Positions 1 through 15,000 of a stretch of DNA of 64,000 nucleotides are shown here, one piece after another. Within the stretch, counting starts at the first letter, position 1. Every line of letters begins with the position of its first letter. The DNA lies in the NCBI GenBank assembly GCA_001784175.1, contig MFPR01000006.1, positions 124,001 through 188,000 on the forward strand, given 5' to 3'. The notes beneath the pieces are model-generated. The model saw only the letters and a list, made by a program, of their open reading frames with translations. It was not told where the DNA came from and made no database searches. A program made the position numbers and the translations under genes. Origin of the DNA: Candidatus Lindowbacteria bacterium RIFCSPLOWO2_12_FULL_62_27. GTDB taxonomy: Bacteria; Lindowbacteria; 2-12-FULL-62-27.

Positions 1-1
1 C

Positions 2-3000
2 GGCGTGTCCGCGGCGAAGACCTACGTCGACGCAACGCCGAACGCGACGACTCAGCAGACGACCTATCAGGTGACGGGCCTCGTGAACGGCGACACCTAC
101 TGGTTCGTGGTGCGCGCCGAGGACGCGACGACCGGCAATGGCGGCCCGGGCGGCGGCAAGGAGGACACGAACCTGGTCGAGCGGCCGGCCCGGCCGACAG
201 GCGTGTCGTCGCCGGTGGTGAACGGAGCCGTGGCGACGTTCAATTATGTCGGCGGCGCCGTGGCGAAGGTCAAGGGGAGCTGGAAGGTGACGGGCGGGTC
301 GGCCGGCGTCTACACGGCGATCTACGACACGCAGTGGGACGGCGGGCTTGCGACGCCGATGGTGCTGAACGGCAGTGTATGGACGATCACGCTGACGCTG
401 GATCCGAACAAAACCTTCGAATACGGATTCGACATCGACGGCGCCTGGACGAACGATCCGCTGAACGCCAATCACGCCGCCAACGGCAACGACCAGCTCA
501 CGACCGCCCGGTCCGCCACCTCCGATTCGTCGGCGCCGGCGTTCGCGGGTCTTGCGAGCGCGACGGACGTCGCGTCGGGCGGGAAGGTCAATCTTTCGTG
601 GACGGCGGCGACGGACTCGACGCCGCCCATTACGTACAACATATATTTCACCAACGACACTGGCGCGCAGGTCTCGAAATCGTACGTGGACAATACGCCC
701 GACCTCACGACGGCCTCGACGAGCTATCAGGTCACGGGCCTCCGGAACGGCTGGACGTACTGGTTTACCGTGCGCGCTGAAGACGCGACGACGGGCAGTG
801 TGGGCCCGCACGGCGGCCTGCAGGACACCAACCTCGTCGAGCGGTCCGCGACGCCGTCCGGAAACACGGCGCCGGTCGCGAACGCGCAGTCGGTGAGCAC
901 GAACCAGAACACATCCAAAACGATCACGCTGACCGGTAGCGACGCCAACGGCGACCCGCTGACGTTCGCGATCGGTTCGGCCCCGGCGAACGGCGCTCTG
1001 GGCGCGGTAACGTCGGCGGGCGCGACGTCGGCGACCGTCGTCTACACGCCGAACGCCAACTTCAACGGCGCCGACAATTTCATCTTCACGGCAAGCGACG
1101 GCGTTCTGACGAGCGGCAGCGCGACCGTCTCGATCACCGTCAACGCCCCGCCGCAGGGCAAGCCCGCCATTTACATCGCGCACCACTGGCACATGCACCA
1201 GCCGATCTACTGGCCGGACGAAAACGTCGTCGCGACCGAGAACAACGGCCGGTACGGCTTCAGCGTCGTGTCCGTTCACAGCGACCGCACCGGCCCCTAC
1301 ACGACGTGGCCGGCGGACGCGGTCCAGAACGCGATGTGGAACGGCCTTGCGCACGGCGGCGCGTCGGTGAGTTTCACGGGGTCGCTGACCGAAAATCTGA
1401 ACACGCTGGAGGGTTCGGGCTGGGGATTCTACGGCTGGAAGAACCGCTGGCGCGAATCGCAGAACTGGACGACGTCTCTGGGCAACAAGCGTCTCGACAT
1501 CGTGATCTTCCCGTATTTCCACTCGATGCAGCCTCTGATTCCCGACAAGTGGGTGCGGTCGGGCATTCAGCGGTACAAGGGGATGTACGCGGGCACGTGG
1601 TCGACGGGGACGCTCTCCAAGGGCATGTTTCCCTCGGAAAATTCTCTGTCCCCGCACATGATCCCGGCCCTGGTCGACGAGGGCATCGAATGGGTGATGG
1701 TCGACAACGTCCATTTCGACCGCGCGACCCAGGGCTATCCGTGGAGTTCCAGCGGCAACCTCTACGAGCCGAATCCTTCCGACATCGTGAATCCGAATCC
1801 GAACGACTGGGTGCAGTTGACCAACATCTGGGCGCCGACGAAAATTTCCGGCCGGTGGGGACACCAGCCTCATTATGTGGAGTATGTGGACCCGACGACG
1901 GGCGTATCGAAGAAGATCATCGCGATTCCGACGGAACGCTACATGGGCAACGAGGACGGCCGCGGCGGTTACGGGGCTCTGCAGTACGAGTCGGTGATCT
2001 CGCAGCTTGAGCCTTACAACACCGACCCGTCGCATCCGGTCCTGGTGGTCCTGCATCACGACGGGGACAACTACGGCGGCGGGACGGAAGGGTACTACCA
2101 CGGCAACTACAGCGCGATGATCGACTGGTTGAAGGCCAACCCGAGCCGCTTCCAGCTCACGACCGTGCAGGATTATCTCTCGATGTTCCCGCCGGACCCG
2201 AGCGACATCATTCACATCGAGCCGGGGTCGTGGTCGGGCGCCGACAACGGCGATCCGGAATACAAGAAATGGAACGGCGACCCGGGCGCGGACGGATACA
2301 GCCCGGACCGCAACTCGTGGATGACGCTGATGGCGGCGCTCAACCGGATCGAAACCGCCGAGCAGATCAACGCGGGTCATCCGAACGTCGCGACCGCAAA
2401 GCGCCGGATCGAAGTCGGCATGACGTCCTGTTACTGGTACTGGGACGGCAGTCCGCCGTGGGACTACCATGTGACGCGCGCGTCGAACGAAGCCGTGTGG
2501 CTGGCCGATCAGGTGATCACAACGGGCCAGGACCGGACGCCGCCGTCGATTTATCTGCCGCAGCGCGATCCGTACAATCCCGCCGGCAAGGAGTGGGGCA
2601 TTCAGATGGGCAGCAACCTGAAAATATTCGGGCCCGTGTACGACGTCTCGGGGCTGCGCCGGGTCGAGCTGAAGTACCGGATCGACGACGACGGATTCAA
2701 TCCCGTGCCGGACCATGCCAACGAAGTGATCGCGGGCGGCGCCGGCGTCGGCGCGTGGCAGGTCTTGAGCATGACGGTCGATCCCTTCCCGGCCTCGCGG
2801 TCGAACCCGGCGCCCACGTATCGCGCGGACATTTACGCCGCGACGATCACGGGCCTCACGGACAAGCTGATCGACTACTATGTCGAGGCGGAGGATTTTC
2901 AGGGCAACGTGGCGAAATCGCCGATCCAGCACGTGAAATTCGGCGGCCTGGGCGGAGGCGGCACGGGCGGCGGTGGGCAGACGACGATTTTCATTCCGAG

Positions 3001-6000
3001 CAATCCGACGCAGAATGACACCATCCTGATCAGCGGCTCCAAGACCGGCAAGCTGCACTGGGCCGTCAACAACTGGACGCGGCCCGACACCGCCTACTGG
3101 CCGGCGGGCACGTTCGGTTACAACTCGCAGGCGGTCCAGACGCCGCTCGACGCGAATTTCAAGGTCGTGCTCGGTCCGTTCAATATCGCCGGCAAGACCG
3201 TGACGGAAATCAATTTTGTCTTCAACTGGAATGACGGCTCGTGGGACAACAACGGCGGGCTGAACTGGAAAATTCTCCTCAGCGTCGACGCCCAGGCCCC
3301 GGCCGCGCCGGCCGCGCCGGTCCTGACCGCGCGAAACGCCGCCGTCGATGTGTCGTGGCGCGCGAACGCCGAGGCGGACCTGGCCGGATACAAGCTCTAT
3401 CGCGCGAGCGGCGCCGCGTACGCGCTGATCGCGCAGCCGGCGAAAACGGCCGCGCTGTATCAGGACACCGGCGTGACGAACGGCACGACCTACACCTACG
3501 TATTGCAGGCGGTCGACAACGCGGGCAACGTCGGCGACAGCTCGCCGGCCGCGTCGGCCACGCCGCTGGCGACGGACACGGCCGCGCCTTCGGCGCCGGC
3601 GAGCCTCGCGATCCAGGCGCAGCAGTTGTCGAATCTGTTGACGTGGACCCGGAATCTGGAAACGGACCATCAGGATTACCTTCTGCTCCGCAGCAACTCG
3701 GCCGGCTCAGGATACTCGACGATCGCGACGCCCGACAGCACGGTGACGACGTACACGGACGGAAGCCTCACGGCCGGGGACACGAAATATTACATATTGA
3801 AAGCGCGCGACGTTACGGGCAACGCGAGCGACAGCTCGGCCGTCGTTTTCGCCGCCGCGCGCCCGGACCCGCCGCCCCAAGCGCCGACGGGCCTGACGGC
3901 ATGGCTCTGGGACCGGTCGATCCGGCTGACGTGGAACCGCAACGCGGAGTCGGACCTTGCGGGGTACAATCTTCTGCGTGCGACCGCCGCCGGCGGCCCA
4001 TACGCGCAGGTGAACGGCGCGCTGATCACAGACACTCAGTATACGGATTCGCCGCTGACGAACGGCACGGCCTATTATTACGTAGTCACATCCAAGGACA
4101 CCGCGAACGGCGAGTCGCCGAATTCCGCGGAGGCGACCGCGACACCAAAGCCGCTGATCGCCGTTCATTTCCGCGTGGACGTAACGGGCCAGATCGGCGT
4201 GAGCGTGGTGCGGATCGCCGGCGACCGGTTCACGCCGCCATGGAGCGCGGCCTCCAACGCGCTTCGGGACCTGGGCAGCGGCGTGTGGGGCGAGACCTTC
4301 CAGCTTCCGCTGGCGTCCCTTCAATATAAATATGTGGTCAACAGCGTGAGCTTCGAACCCGATTTCGCCACCGCATCCGGCAAGCGCGAACTCACGGTTG
4401 CGGACCAGTACGGGGACAGCCGGATGTTTGTGAGCAACCGCTGGGGCGTGTCGGGCGACGCGTATCCGGCCGCGCCGGCCGGCCTCACGGCGTCGTCCAA
4501 GACAGGGCGTGTGGACCTGCGCTGGAACCGCAACTCCACCGAATATGATGTGACAGGATTCAATGTCTACCGTTCGACCACGCCGGGCGCCGGCTACGTG
4601 AAAATCTCGTCCTTGTTGAACGACACCTCCTACGCCGACATCACCGTGACGAACGGCGATACGTACTATTACGTGATCCGTGCAGAAGACGCCGCCCGGC
4701 AGGAGGGGCCGGGTTCCAACGAAGTCCGCGCGACGCCGGGCCCAAACGTGCCGCCCGCGGTGCCTTCGGGCCTGAGCGCCGCCGCGGGCGACCGGCGCGT
4801 GACGCTGACGTGGACGGCGAACACGGAGCCGGACCTTGCGGGGTATCACGTTCTGCGGGGCGCGGCGTCCGGCGGCCCGTACACGCGGCAAAACGTCGAC
4901 ACGGTGCTGGTCGGCGCTTATGTGGACACCGGCGTCAACAACGGCGACACGTATTACTATGTCGTACAGGCCGTCGACCGCGAAGACTCACGCAGCGCGA
5001 ATTCCGCCGAAGTGTCGGCATCGCCCAAAGCGCCGGACACCACCGCGCCCGCCGCGCCCTCGGGCCTGACCGCCGTCGCGGGCGACCGGCGCGTGACACT
5101 GACCTGGACCGGCAGCGCGGAGTCCGACACGCTTGGATACAACGTCTACCGTTCGTCGTCCTCCGCGGGTGGCCCCTACGTCAAGCTGAACGGCGGGGTC
5201 GTCCTGTCGGCCGCGTATGCCGACGTATCGGTGACGAACGGCGTCAAATATTATTACATCGTCAAGGCCCTTGACCGCGTGTTGAACGAGAGCGATTCGT
5301 CCACGTCCGCGTCCGCGACGCCGATCGGCTCCACCGGCGGGATCGAGGAGCGGACGATCGACGGCGATTTTCTGGACTGGAAGCATTCCGACGTGCGTTT
5401 TCTGGATCCGGTGGCGGACAACAGCTACCTGTGGTGGGATGTCCTGTCTCCGAACCAGCAGGCGCTGGATCCGGCCCGGGACCTCATCGCGCTGTACAGC
5501 CGGGAGGGCCAGAACGATTATTACTTCCGCATCGATTTCCACGATCTCGCGTTCAATGTCGAGCAGACCGCGCTGGACTTTTACCTGGCGATCGATTTCG
5601 ACCCGACGCGCGGCCAGAGTTTCCTGCCGGATTTCGTGGACGCGACCACCGACCGGCCCTGGGAGCTGTGCATTGCCGTTTTCAACTCGACGGCCCAGGC
5701 CTTCTACAAGCCCGACTGGACGACGGTGACCTCGGTGGTGGTGAACGGCGTATCGGTCAATCCCATGCGCGGGATCAAGTATCACAGCCAGCAGGACGCC
5801 GTCGAGTTCGCGATCGCGAAGCAGGTCCTGATCAATCTCGGCTGGACGCCCGGCGCGCCGCTCAATCTCCAGGTGTTCAGCACGCGCGACGGTACCAACG
5901 GCGGTTTGGGCGAAGCGCCGCAACTGCCGGACATCACCGACGCCATTCCCGACAACGCGAGCATTCATGACGGTGTGATCAACGGCGCGGTCTCGACCGA

Positions 6001-9000
6001 CTCGACCGTCGGCCGCGCGAAATACTCGGTGATCCTGCACGGCAACCAGTCCCTGAACGAAGCGGGGAGCATCAACCGCTGGATCCGGGACGACGTCGCG
6101 GTGACGCCGAACAACAAGCCTTCGGGATATTTCCGCGCGTTGCAGAGCCACGAAGCCTACCGCGCGCCCGTCAACATCCACGTGTCCGGCTCGCTGGCCG
6201 CGGTGCTCGACATGGCGAACTCCAACAATCCCCTGAACGACGGCCCGACCTTCAACCAGCTCATCCGGCAGTTCGTGGACGACAACTGGAACGACAACCG
6301 GATGGGCCACATCATCGGCGGCGTCTACGCCGAGCACATCATGCCCTATTTCCGGGACGACGCGTCCATCGGCGTCTACGTGAACTCGACCGCGACCGAG
6401 TACAAGACAAAGGCCCTGACGAGCTACTACAGCCTGACGCGCCCGCCGCGCGTGTTCTGGATTCCCGAGCGCGTCATCGACGGCGCGACGCTCGGCAACA
6501 TCCTGACCGACGCGCGGACCGGCCAGCCGAGCGGCTACACCGCGACCGTGCTCGACCAGATCACGCATCTTCGGCTGTGGTTCGGCGAGAATCAGCCCCA
6601 CAAGATTCACAAGATCAACGGCGTTCTCTGTTTCATGATCAACGACATGCCCGACGACCGAAAGTTCTGGTCGCAGGACGGCGGCGCGAACTACCAGGTC
6701 CGCAAGCTTCTCCTCGACCTCGCGCGCGACACCGACCAGGAACAGCTCGTGCTGGTCTTCGACGACTGGGAGGCCTACGCCGGCCGGTCTTTCGCGTCGC
6801 AGACCGTCATCAACGAAAATCCGGACCAGTACGACAACACGATCCGGTGGATCGCCAACCACCCGTGGGTCGAAGTCGTGACGCTCGAGCAGGTCCTGGA
6901 CCGCAACTGGGGGCCGGTCGACCACGGCACGAACCTGAACCTTCCGAAATCGACGTACCAGTGGCTTCTGCATGCGACCGAGGGCAACTACGACAACTGG
7001 TATTTCGGCAGCAGCCAGGAGGCGTCGTTCCAGAACACCGTACCGGTACTGACCGGCAAGCAGTACGGCGTGAAAACGCCGATCGCGAGCGGCAAAAAAT
7101 ACGGATCGATCTGGGACGCCGGCACGATCCTCCGAGACGTGTGGGACGACATCAAGAATGCGCCGGCGAATGAGCTTAAGAAACTCGCCGAACTCGGCTA
7201 CACGCATCTCATCTACGAATCGGCCTGGCACGACGAGGACTACACCGAAAAGGCTTGGGACGCGAACTACAACTGGCTTGAGCCCGACCTCACCAGCGAC
7301 AATGTCGTCTTCTGGGCGCTCGATCTGCACGGGCACATCCGGCAGGTATCGGGGATCGTGGACGCCGCGAAGTGGGCGGAGGACGTGCGGACGGGCGCGC
7401 AGTCGGCGGGGACCGTCGTGCAGTCCAAGGACGTGGACCATGACGGGGAGAACGAATACATATTAAAGAACAACCGCGTCTACGCGCTCTTCGAAAACGA
7501 CGGTGGCCGGATGGTGATGGGATTCGCGTACGACGCCGCGCGCGGAGGCATTGAACTCATCGGCAACTCGATCGCCAACGCGGCCTTTGAGGGAGAAGAA
7601 GAGGACGTGGTCCGCCGGGTGTCGGCGCTCGCCGACATGAACGGCGGCGCGTATGTGAACGCGCTCTACAGCGTCACGACGGGCGCGGACACGATCGGTC
7701 TGGTTTCGCCGGACGGGCTCATCAAGAAAACGGTGCGGCTGCCTTCGGGCGCCGGCACGCTGGACGTGACCTACAACGAGTCGGTGACGGGCGCGTTGAA
7801 CGTTCGGATGGGCCTCGTGGGCAACCTTTACGACATGGTATTCACCGGCGAGCGCAAGATCCAGACGATCGGCAGCGCCGGCGGAAGTTTCTACGGCATC
7901 AAGAACACGAACGGCGGCCAGGTCTACGTGACCTTCAACCAGGCGACGCTCAACACCGGATTCACCGACGGTACGCCGGACAACACGAACTCGCCGTTCG
8001 TGCGGCAGATTGAATTGGCGGGCAACGGGACATTTTCGTTCAGCCTGACATTGAACACGAGCGACACCCTCTACATCCCGGACACCCCGGCCGCGCCGGC
8101 GGGCCTGGCGGCGGCGGCCTACAACGGCCGGGTGGCGCTGTCCTGGCAGGCGGTCCCGGACACGAACGTGGCGGGATATCACGTCTATAAGAGTGGAACT
8201 TCCGGCGGGCCTTACACGCAGTGCAACGCCGACACGGTGACGATCCCGGTCTATTCCGTGTACGGCCTGAACAACGGCGAGACGTATTACTTCGTCGTCC
8301 GCGCCGTCAGCCAGAAGGGCGTGCAGTCGCCGAACTCCAACGAGGTGCGGGCGGTCCCGGTCACTTCGATCAGCGTGACGTTCACGATCGACCTGCGAAG
8401 CCTCCCGACCTACGGGCTCGCGCAGATGGCGGGCAACGCGCTGAGTCCCGCCTGGACGCCGGGCCCGTTCACGATGCCGGCCAACGGCGGCGGGACATTC
8501 TCGATCACGCTCCCGCTGACCGTCGGGACCGTTCTGCAGTACAAATACGTACACGACACGACCGCGTGGGAGAGCGATTTTACGACAACGTCAAAAAACC
8601 GCGAGCTCACCGTCGCCGACCAGGGCGGCGGCAAGATGACCGTCAACAACAAATGGAACGTCATCGGCGATCCGCCGCCCGCCGTGCCGAACTCGGCGTC
8701 GCTGGAAGTCGGCTCGGACACGATCCGGATCAAGTGGGTCCACAGCGCCGATTTCGACGTCGTCGGATACAACGTCTACCGGTCGCAGACGACGGGCGGG
8801 CCGTACGTCCGCATCGCGTCGGCCGGCCGGATCGAAAGCCACCTCGATTCGGGCCTGACGAGCGGGACGCGCTACTATTACATCGTCCGGTCGCTGGACC
8901 AGATGGGCCAGGAGTCGGTCAGCACGCCGGAGCTGAACGGCCTGCCGGGCACGAACCCGCCGCCGGCGCAGGTCAGCGGCGTAGCGGCGACCGCCGGCGT

Positions 9001-12000
9001 CAACCAGATCACGGTGACGTGGAACGCGAACACCGAGGCGGACCTGGCCGGATACAACATCTATTTCACGGTCACCTTGAACGGCGTCCCGCAGAAACTG
9101 AATTCGGCGCTCATCACGGGCACGTCGTACCTGCATCAGAATCTTTCGTCGAGCTTCAGCTACACCTACTGGGTCTGCGCGGTCGACAACTCCGGATCGG
9201 AGGGCCTCTGGTCGGCGTCCGTCCAGCAGACGCCGACGCCGGCCGGCGGGTCCGTGCCGATCTACATCGCGTACCACTGGCACATGCACCAGCCGATTTA
9301 CTGGCCCTACGAAAACATCGTGACGACGTATTCGACCCGGTCGAACTACTCCTACGTGAGAGACGTGCTCGGCTGGCCGGACCGCGTCGACGCCTACACG
9401 CACAATCCGATCGACAATATTTCCCGGTTCAGCTACCTGCCCAATTGGGGCGCGCAGATCAGCTACTCGGGATCGCTGATCGAAAACATCGATAACATGT
9501 CCGCCGTCGGCCATTCCTATTACGGCGGCTGGAGCAACCGCTATGCGGAGGGCCACGGCTGGAGCACGTCCCTGGGCAACCGCCGCACGGACCTTGTGGC
9601 GTTCGGCTACCACCATCCGATGATGCCGTTCATTCACTATCGCGACCTGCGCCTGCAGGTGCAGATGCACCGCCGCAAGCTCACGAACCGTTTTGGCAAT
9701 CCGTACTCGAAGGGCATGTTCCCGCCGGAGAGCGCCTTTTCCGAGCGCATGATCCCGGCGCTTCTCGACGAGGGCATCGAATGGGTGATGGTCGACAACC
9801 TGCACCTAGATCACGCCAACAAGAATTTTCCGTGGAGCATCAGCGAAAAGGTCAACCCGCCGAACCGCGCGGAGCAGGTGAACAACCCGCAGGCCAACTA
9901 TCTGTCCCTGAGCTGTCAGACCAACACGTCCTACAAGGTGTCGGCGCCGTTCAGCGTCACGCCGCACTACACGAAATATGTCGACCCCGCCACCGGAACC
10001 GAGCGCAAGATCATCGTCGTTCCGCTGGAGCGGACGCTCGGCTACGACGACAGCTACGGCGACCGCACGCCGCAGCAGCGCCTGGAGGCCTTCCTGCCCT
10101 ACAACACCGACCCGAACCACCCGATGCTGGTCGTGCTCGCGCACGACGGGGACAACGCCGGCGCGAGCGGATTCCGGTATTACGTCGAAACGATGGGCTG
10201 GCTGGGCGGGGCCGACCCGAACAAATTCCGTTTCACCACCGTCCAGGATTACCTCTCGATGTTCCCGCCGGACCCGAACGATGTCGTTCACGTGACGGAC
10301 GGATCGTGGGTCGGCGCGGACCTCGGGGACCAGGAGCTGAAGAAGTGGATGGGCGACCCCTACAAGAACGGCGTCGTCGATTTCACCAACGGATTCAGTT
10401 CCGACTGGAACTCGTGGATGGTCATCACCGCCGGCAAGAACCGGATGATGCACGCCGAGAGCATCCAGCCGCCGTCGGGCGACATCGGCGCCATCATGGA
10501 CGGCACCGGGAACAACACCGACAAGGGCTGGCGCGAGTTTCTGGTCGGCGAGGCGAGCTGTTACTGGTACTGGGACGGCACGGTCCAGTGGGACGAGCAG
10601 CCGACGCGGGCAGTGAACGCCGCGATGAATTTCGCCGACGCCGTGATCGGCGCCGGTACGCCGCCGGGCAGCACGCCGGACAATGTCGGCCCCACGGTGT
10701 TCCCGCTTCTGCGCGAGCCGTACAACCCGGGCGCGGAGGAGGCGTTCAAGGGCCTTCAGCCGAGCGATTTCGACGTATTCACCTTTATTTATGACGCGAG
10801 CGGCCTGACGTCCGTCACGCTGAAGTACCGGATCGACGCCGACGGGGAAAATCCGCTGAGCGACAACGCGAACGAAGTCTACGGCGCCGGCGCGGGCGTC
10901 GGCCCGTGGCTGACGGCCGCGATGTCGATCAAAGCCTTTCCGAATCCGCCCGCGGCCCAGCTTCAGCCGCTCTATCGCGCCAGCATCTACACGGCGCGGG
11001 TAAGCGGCCTCACCAATTCATTGCTGGACTATTACGTCGAAGCCGTGGACGGCCGCGGGAACGTGACGAAGTCGGACATCCATCACGTCTACGTCGGCCA
11101 GACGGTGACCAGCAGTGTTGGCTCGGGCGTCTGGCAGCCGTCCGCACCGACGTCGAGCGACACGATCCTGATCACCGCCACGAAGGCCGGGTATCTCCAC
11201 TGGGGCGTGAACGGCTGGCTGAAGCCGGACTCGTCGTACTGGCCGTCCGCAACGGCGCCGTATGACAACTTCTCGGTGGAAACGCGGCTGGACGCGAACT
11301 TCCACGCCGTGATCGGACCGTTCAACAAGTCGCAGTCCGTCCCCCGCATCGATTTCGTGTTCCGCCATGACGACGGCACATGGGGCAAGAACAACGGCGC
11401 CGATTACCGGATCGATTTGATCGTCGACACGATTGCCCCGGCCGCGCCCACGGGCCTGACGGCGACGCCGGACAACCAGCGGGTGGTTCTCGTATGGAGC
11501 GCGCCGGTCGAGGCGGACCTCACCGGTTACCAGGTTTACCGCGCGGCCGACACCGCCGGCCCGTACGCGCTCCTCGTCACGACCGGCCGGATCGCGACTC
11601 ACACCGACACGTCGGTGACCAACGGCGTCGTGTACTATTACCGGCTGCGCGCCGTCGACGCCTCAGGCAACGCGAGCGACACCTCCGCGATGGTTTCCGC
11701 GACGCCCTCCGGCGTCGACCTGACGCCGCCGGCGCGCCCGACGGGCGTGACGTTGACCTCGCAGGAATTTGCGATTCGGGTCGCATGGACCGCGAACCGC
11801 GAGTACGATCTGTCCGGCTACCGCGTGTATCGTTCCACGTCGGCGGGGTCGGGCTACGCTCTGGCCCAAACGGCGGGCGCCGCGGCCACGTCGTACACCG
11901 ACGGAGGCATGGGCCTCACGGACACCTACTACTATGTCATCACCGCGTTCGATTCGGCCGGCAACGTCAGCGACACGACGGCCGCCATCGGCGCCCGCGC

Positions 12001-15000
12001 GCTCGCGGCGCAGCCGCCGGCGCGTCCGGCGAACGTGAGCGCCGCGCCCGGCGACTCGAAGGTCACGGTGAGCTGGTTCGCGAACACGGAGGCCGATCTT
12101 GCGGGCTACAACGTGTACCGGTCGCTGTCGGCGACGAACGGGTTCGTGAAGGACAACGGCTCGGTTCTGGTGCTGACCATTTACAACGTGAACAATCTGC
12201 CCAATGATTCGACTTATTACTTCGTCGTCACCGCTGTGGACACCGGCGGCAACGAGAGCGATTCCTCGACGGTCGTGAGCGCGACGCCGCACGGAGGGAT
12301 CCAAGTGAGTTTTCGGATGAACGCCTCGGCCGCCGGCGCCCTGAGCGCTGTTCAGATCGCGGGCGACAAATTCTCCCCGGCCTGGACGCCGTCCGCGACG
12401 ACCCTGACCAACGAAGGCGCCGGAATCTGGCGGGTGACGAAACAGTTCCTGGTCAACGAGCGTCTCCAGTACAAATACATCAAGGACACCACCGGCTGGG
12501 AGGGCAATTTCCCGGCCAACGAGTCGGTCAACCGAGAAGTCACCGTGGTCGACCACGGCGGCGGTCGGATGTTCGTGAGCAACGCCTGGAACGTCGACGG
12601 CGACCTTCTGCCGGCCGCGCCCACGGGCCTTGCGGCCACCGCCGGCAACGCCACCGCGCAGCTTACCTGGAACGCGAACACCGAATATGACCTCGCCGGC
12701 TACGACATCTACCGCTCGACGGTTTCGGGATCGGGGTTCACGAAAATCGCCGCGCGGGTTGCGGGCGCCGCGTACCCGTGCACCGGCCTGACCAACGGCA
12801 CGACCTACTATTTCAAAGTCTCCGCCGAGGATTCGGCGTTGCAGGAGGGCCCGACCTCGGCCCAGGTGTCCGCGCTGCCGTTCGTGCCGGACACGACCGC
12901 ACCCGCCGCGCCGTCGGGCGTGGACGCGGCGGTGACCGGCGGAACGATCCGCGTCACGTGGGCCCGGAACGCCGAGGCGGACCTTTCGGGCTATCGCGTG
13001 TACCGGAACACGGCCGCCGCCGGCCAGTTCACCGCGCTGGGCGGTTTGATTTCCGACACGAAATACACCGACGCCGCCTCGGCCGGCGTCACCTACTATT
13101 ATGTCGTTCGCGCGCAGGACAGCGCCGGCAACCTGAGCGACACGTCGGCCTCGGACACCGCGCTCATCAGCGGCAACGCCGTGGCCGTGGACGGCCATGC
13201 CGGCGAGTGGGTCGGCACAGCGCCGACGTCGGACAACACAATCGCGATCAGCGGCGGGGAATGGATCTGGAAGGACGCCGTCGGCGACCAGCGCAGCGAC
13301 GCGGCCGACCCGGACAGCAATTACGACCTCAAGGAGGTGCGCTTCACGGGCGACGTCGCCGGAATGTCGATGCTCGTCCGGATGGACAACATCACCGACA
13401 ACACGTTTCCCTATCTGACGCTGGGCGTGGACCGGGACCCGGCCGCCACCGGTGGAGAGCAGTGGTTCGGCCAGTACATCGAAGCGACGATGAACAACGC
13501 CGCATGGCGGGACTACGAGGTCATCCTCAACGGCACGAAGACCGGCCATTTCGGCGTCGGCGCCGGCGGCTGGACCTGGAAGGACACCGGCGCGTCCTTC
13601 ATCTCGACCGCCAACGACGTGATCGAAGCCAATTTCAAATGGTATTCCATCGGCGTCACCCTTCCCAAAAAATTGCGCATCACCATGGCTTCCGCCCGCA
13701 ACAACGCCGGCAACCCCGACGAGGTCTTCGGCGCCGACATCCTCGACGCCGTCACCACCGCCTCGGGCAACACGTGGTCGGACGTCGGCGACGGCCAGCT
13801 TGATTATTACTTCGACATCGGCTTCAACGCCGACGGCAAAGTCAACACCGCCCCGACGGCTCCGGCGTGGGCGGGGCCGGCCGACGGCAGCACGTTGTCG
13901 AGCGACATCGTGAATTTCGCATGGACCTGGAACGACGGCGACGGCCAGATCGCGGTGACGCCGATGTACGAGCTCCAGGTGGCGCGCGACACCGTCTTCG
14001 CGACTCTGGTCTTCACCGATTCCTCCACCGGATTCGTGACGACGCGCGGGCACGATTTCGGCGGCAATGGCGACTATTACGCGCGCGTCCGCACGCGCGA
14101 CGATTTCGACTGGTCACCGTGGAGCGCCGCCCTCAAGATCACCATCAGCATCACGAACCTGCCGGACGGCGACCCCGCCAACTGGCTGGGCGTCGCCTCG
14201 ACCGCGTCCAACACGCACACCGTGAGCGCCGGCGAATGGATCTGGACCGACGCGACGCTCGACGAGCGCACCGACGCCGCCGACCCCGACGCAAATTACG
14301 ATTTGAAGGAACTGCGGCTGGCCGGCGATTCGGCGCACCTCTACGTGCTCGCGCGGTTCCGGGACATCACGAGCGCGGCGTTGCCGTACCTGTCGATCGC
14401 GCTCGACAAGGACCGCGTGTCCGGCAGCGGCGAGCGCGCGTTCGGCGGGAGCAGCGAGACGCAGATGGATACGCGGGCCTTCCGTGACTATGAGCTTGTG
14501 ATGAACAACAACAAGGCCGGCTTTTACGGCGCGGGCGCCGGCGGCTTCACATGGTCGGAAAAAGGCAACGTCACCCTCAGCACAGCCAACGACGCGATGG
14601 AGGGCCGGTATCACTGGTCGGACCTCGGCGTCGCGCTGCCCGCGACGGTGCGGTTCACCGCCATGACGGCGTCGAACAGCGGCGGCAACACCGCCGAAAT
14701 TTACCAGAGCGACGCCGTGGACGCCGTGACGACCATCAACGGCAACACGTGGGGCGACGCGCAGGACGGCGTGATCAACAGTTCCTTCGACATCTCCTTC
14801 ACGCGCGACGGCCGTGTCAACGCGCCGCCGGGCAAACCCGTCCTGATCTCGCCCGCGGCCTCGGCCACCGCCAACACCTCCGCCGTCACGTTCGTGTGGT
14901 CCTGCCGCGACCCCGACTCGACGTCGACCGCCAGCCCGCGCTACCGCGTGCAGATCGCAAACGATTCCGCCTTCGCGCAGCTCGTCGTCGATTACGTGCG

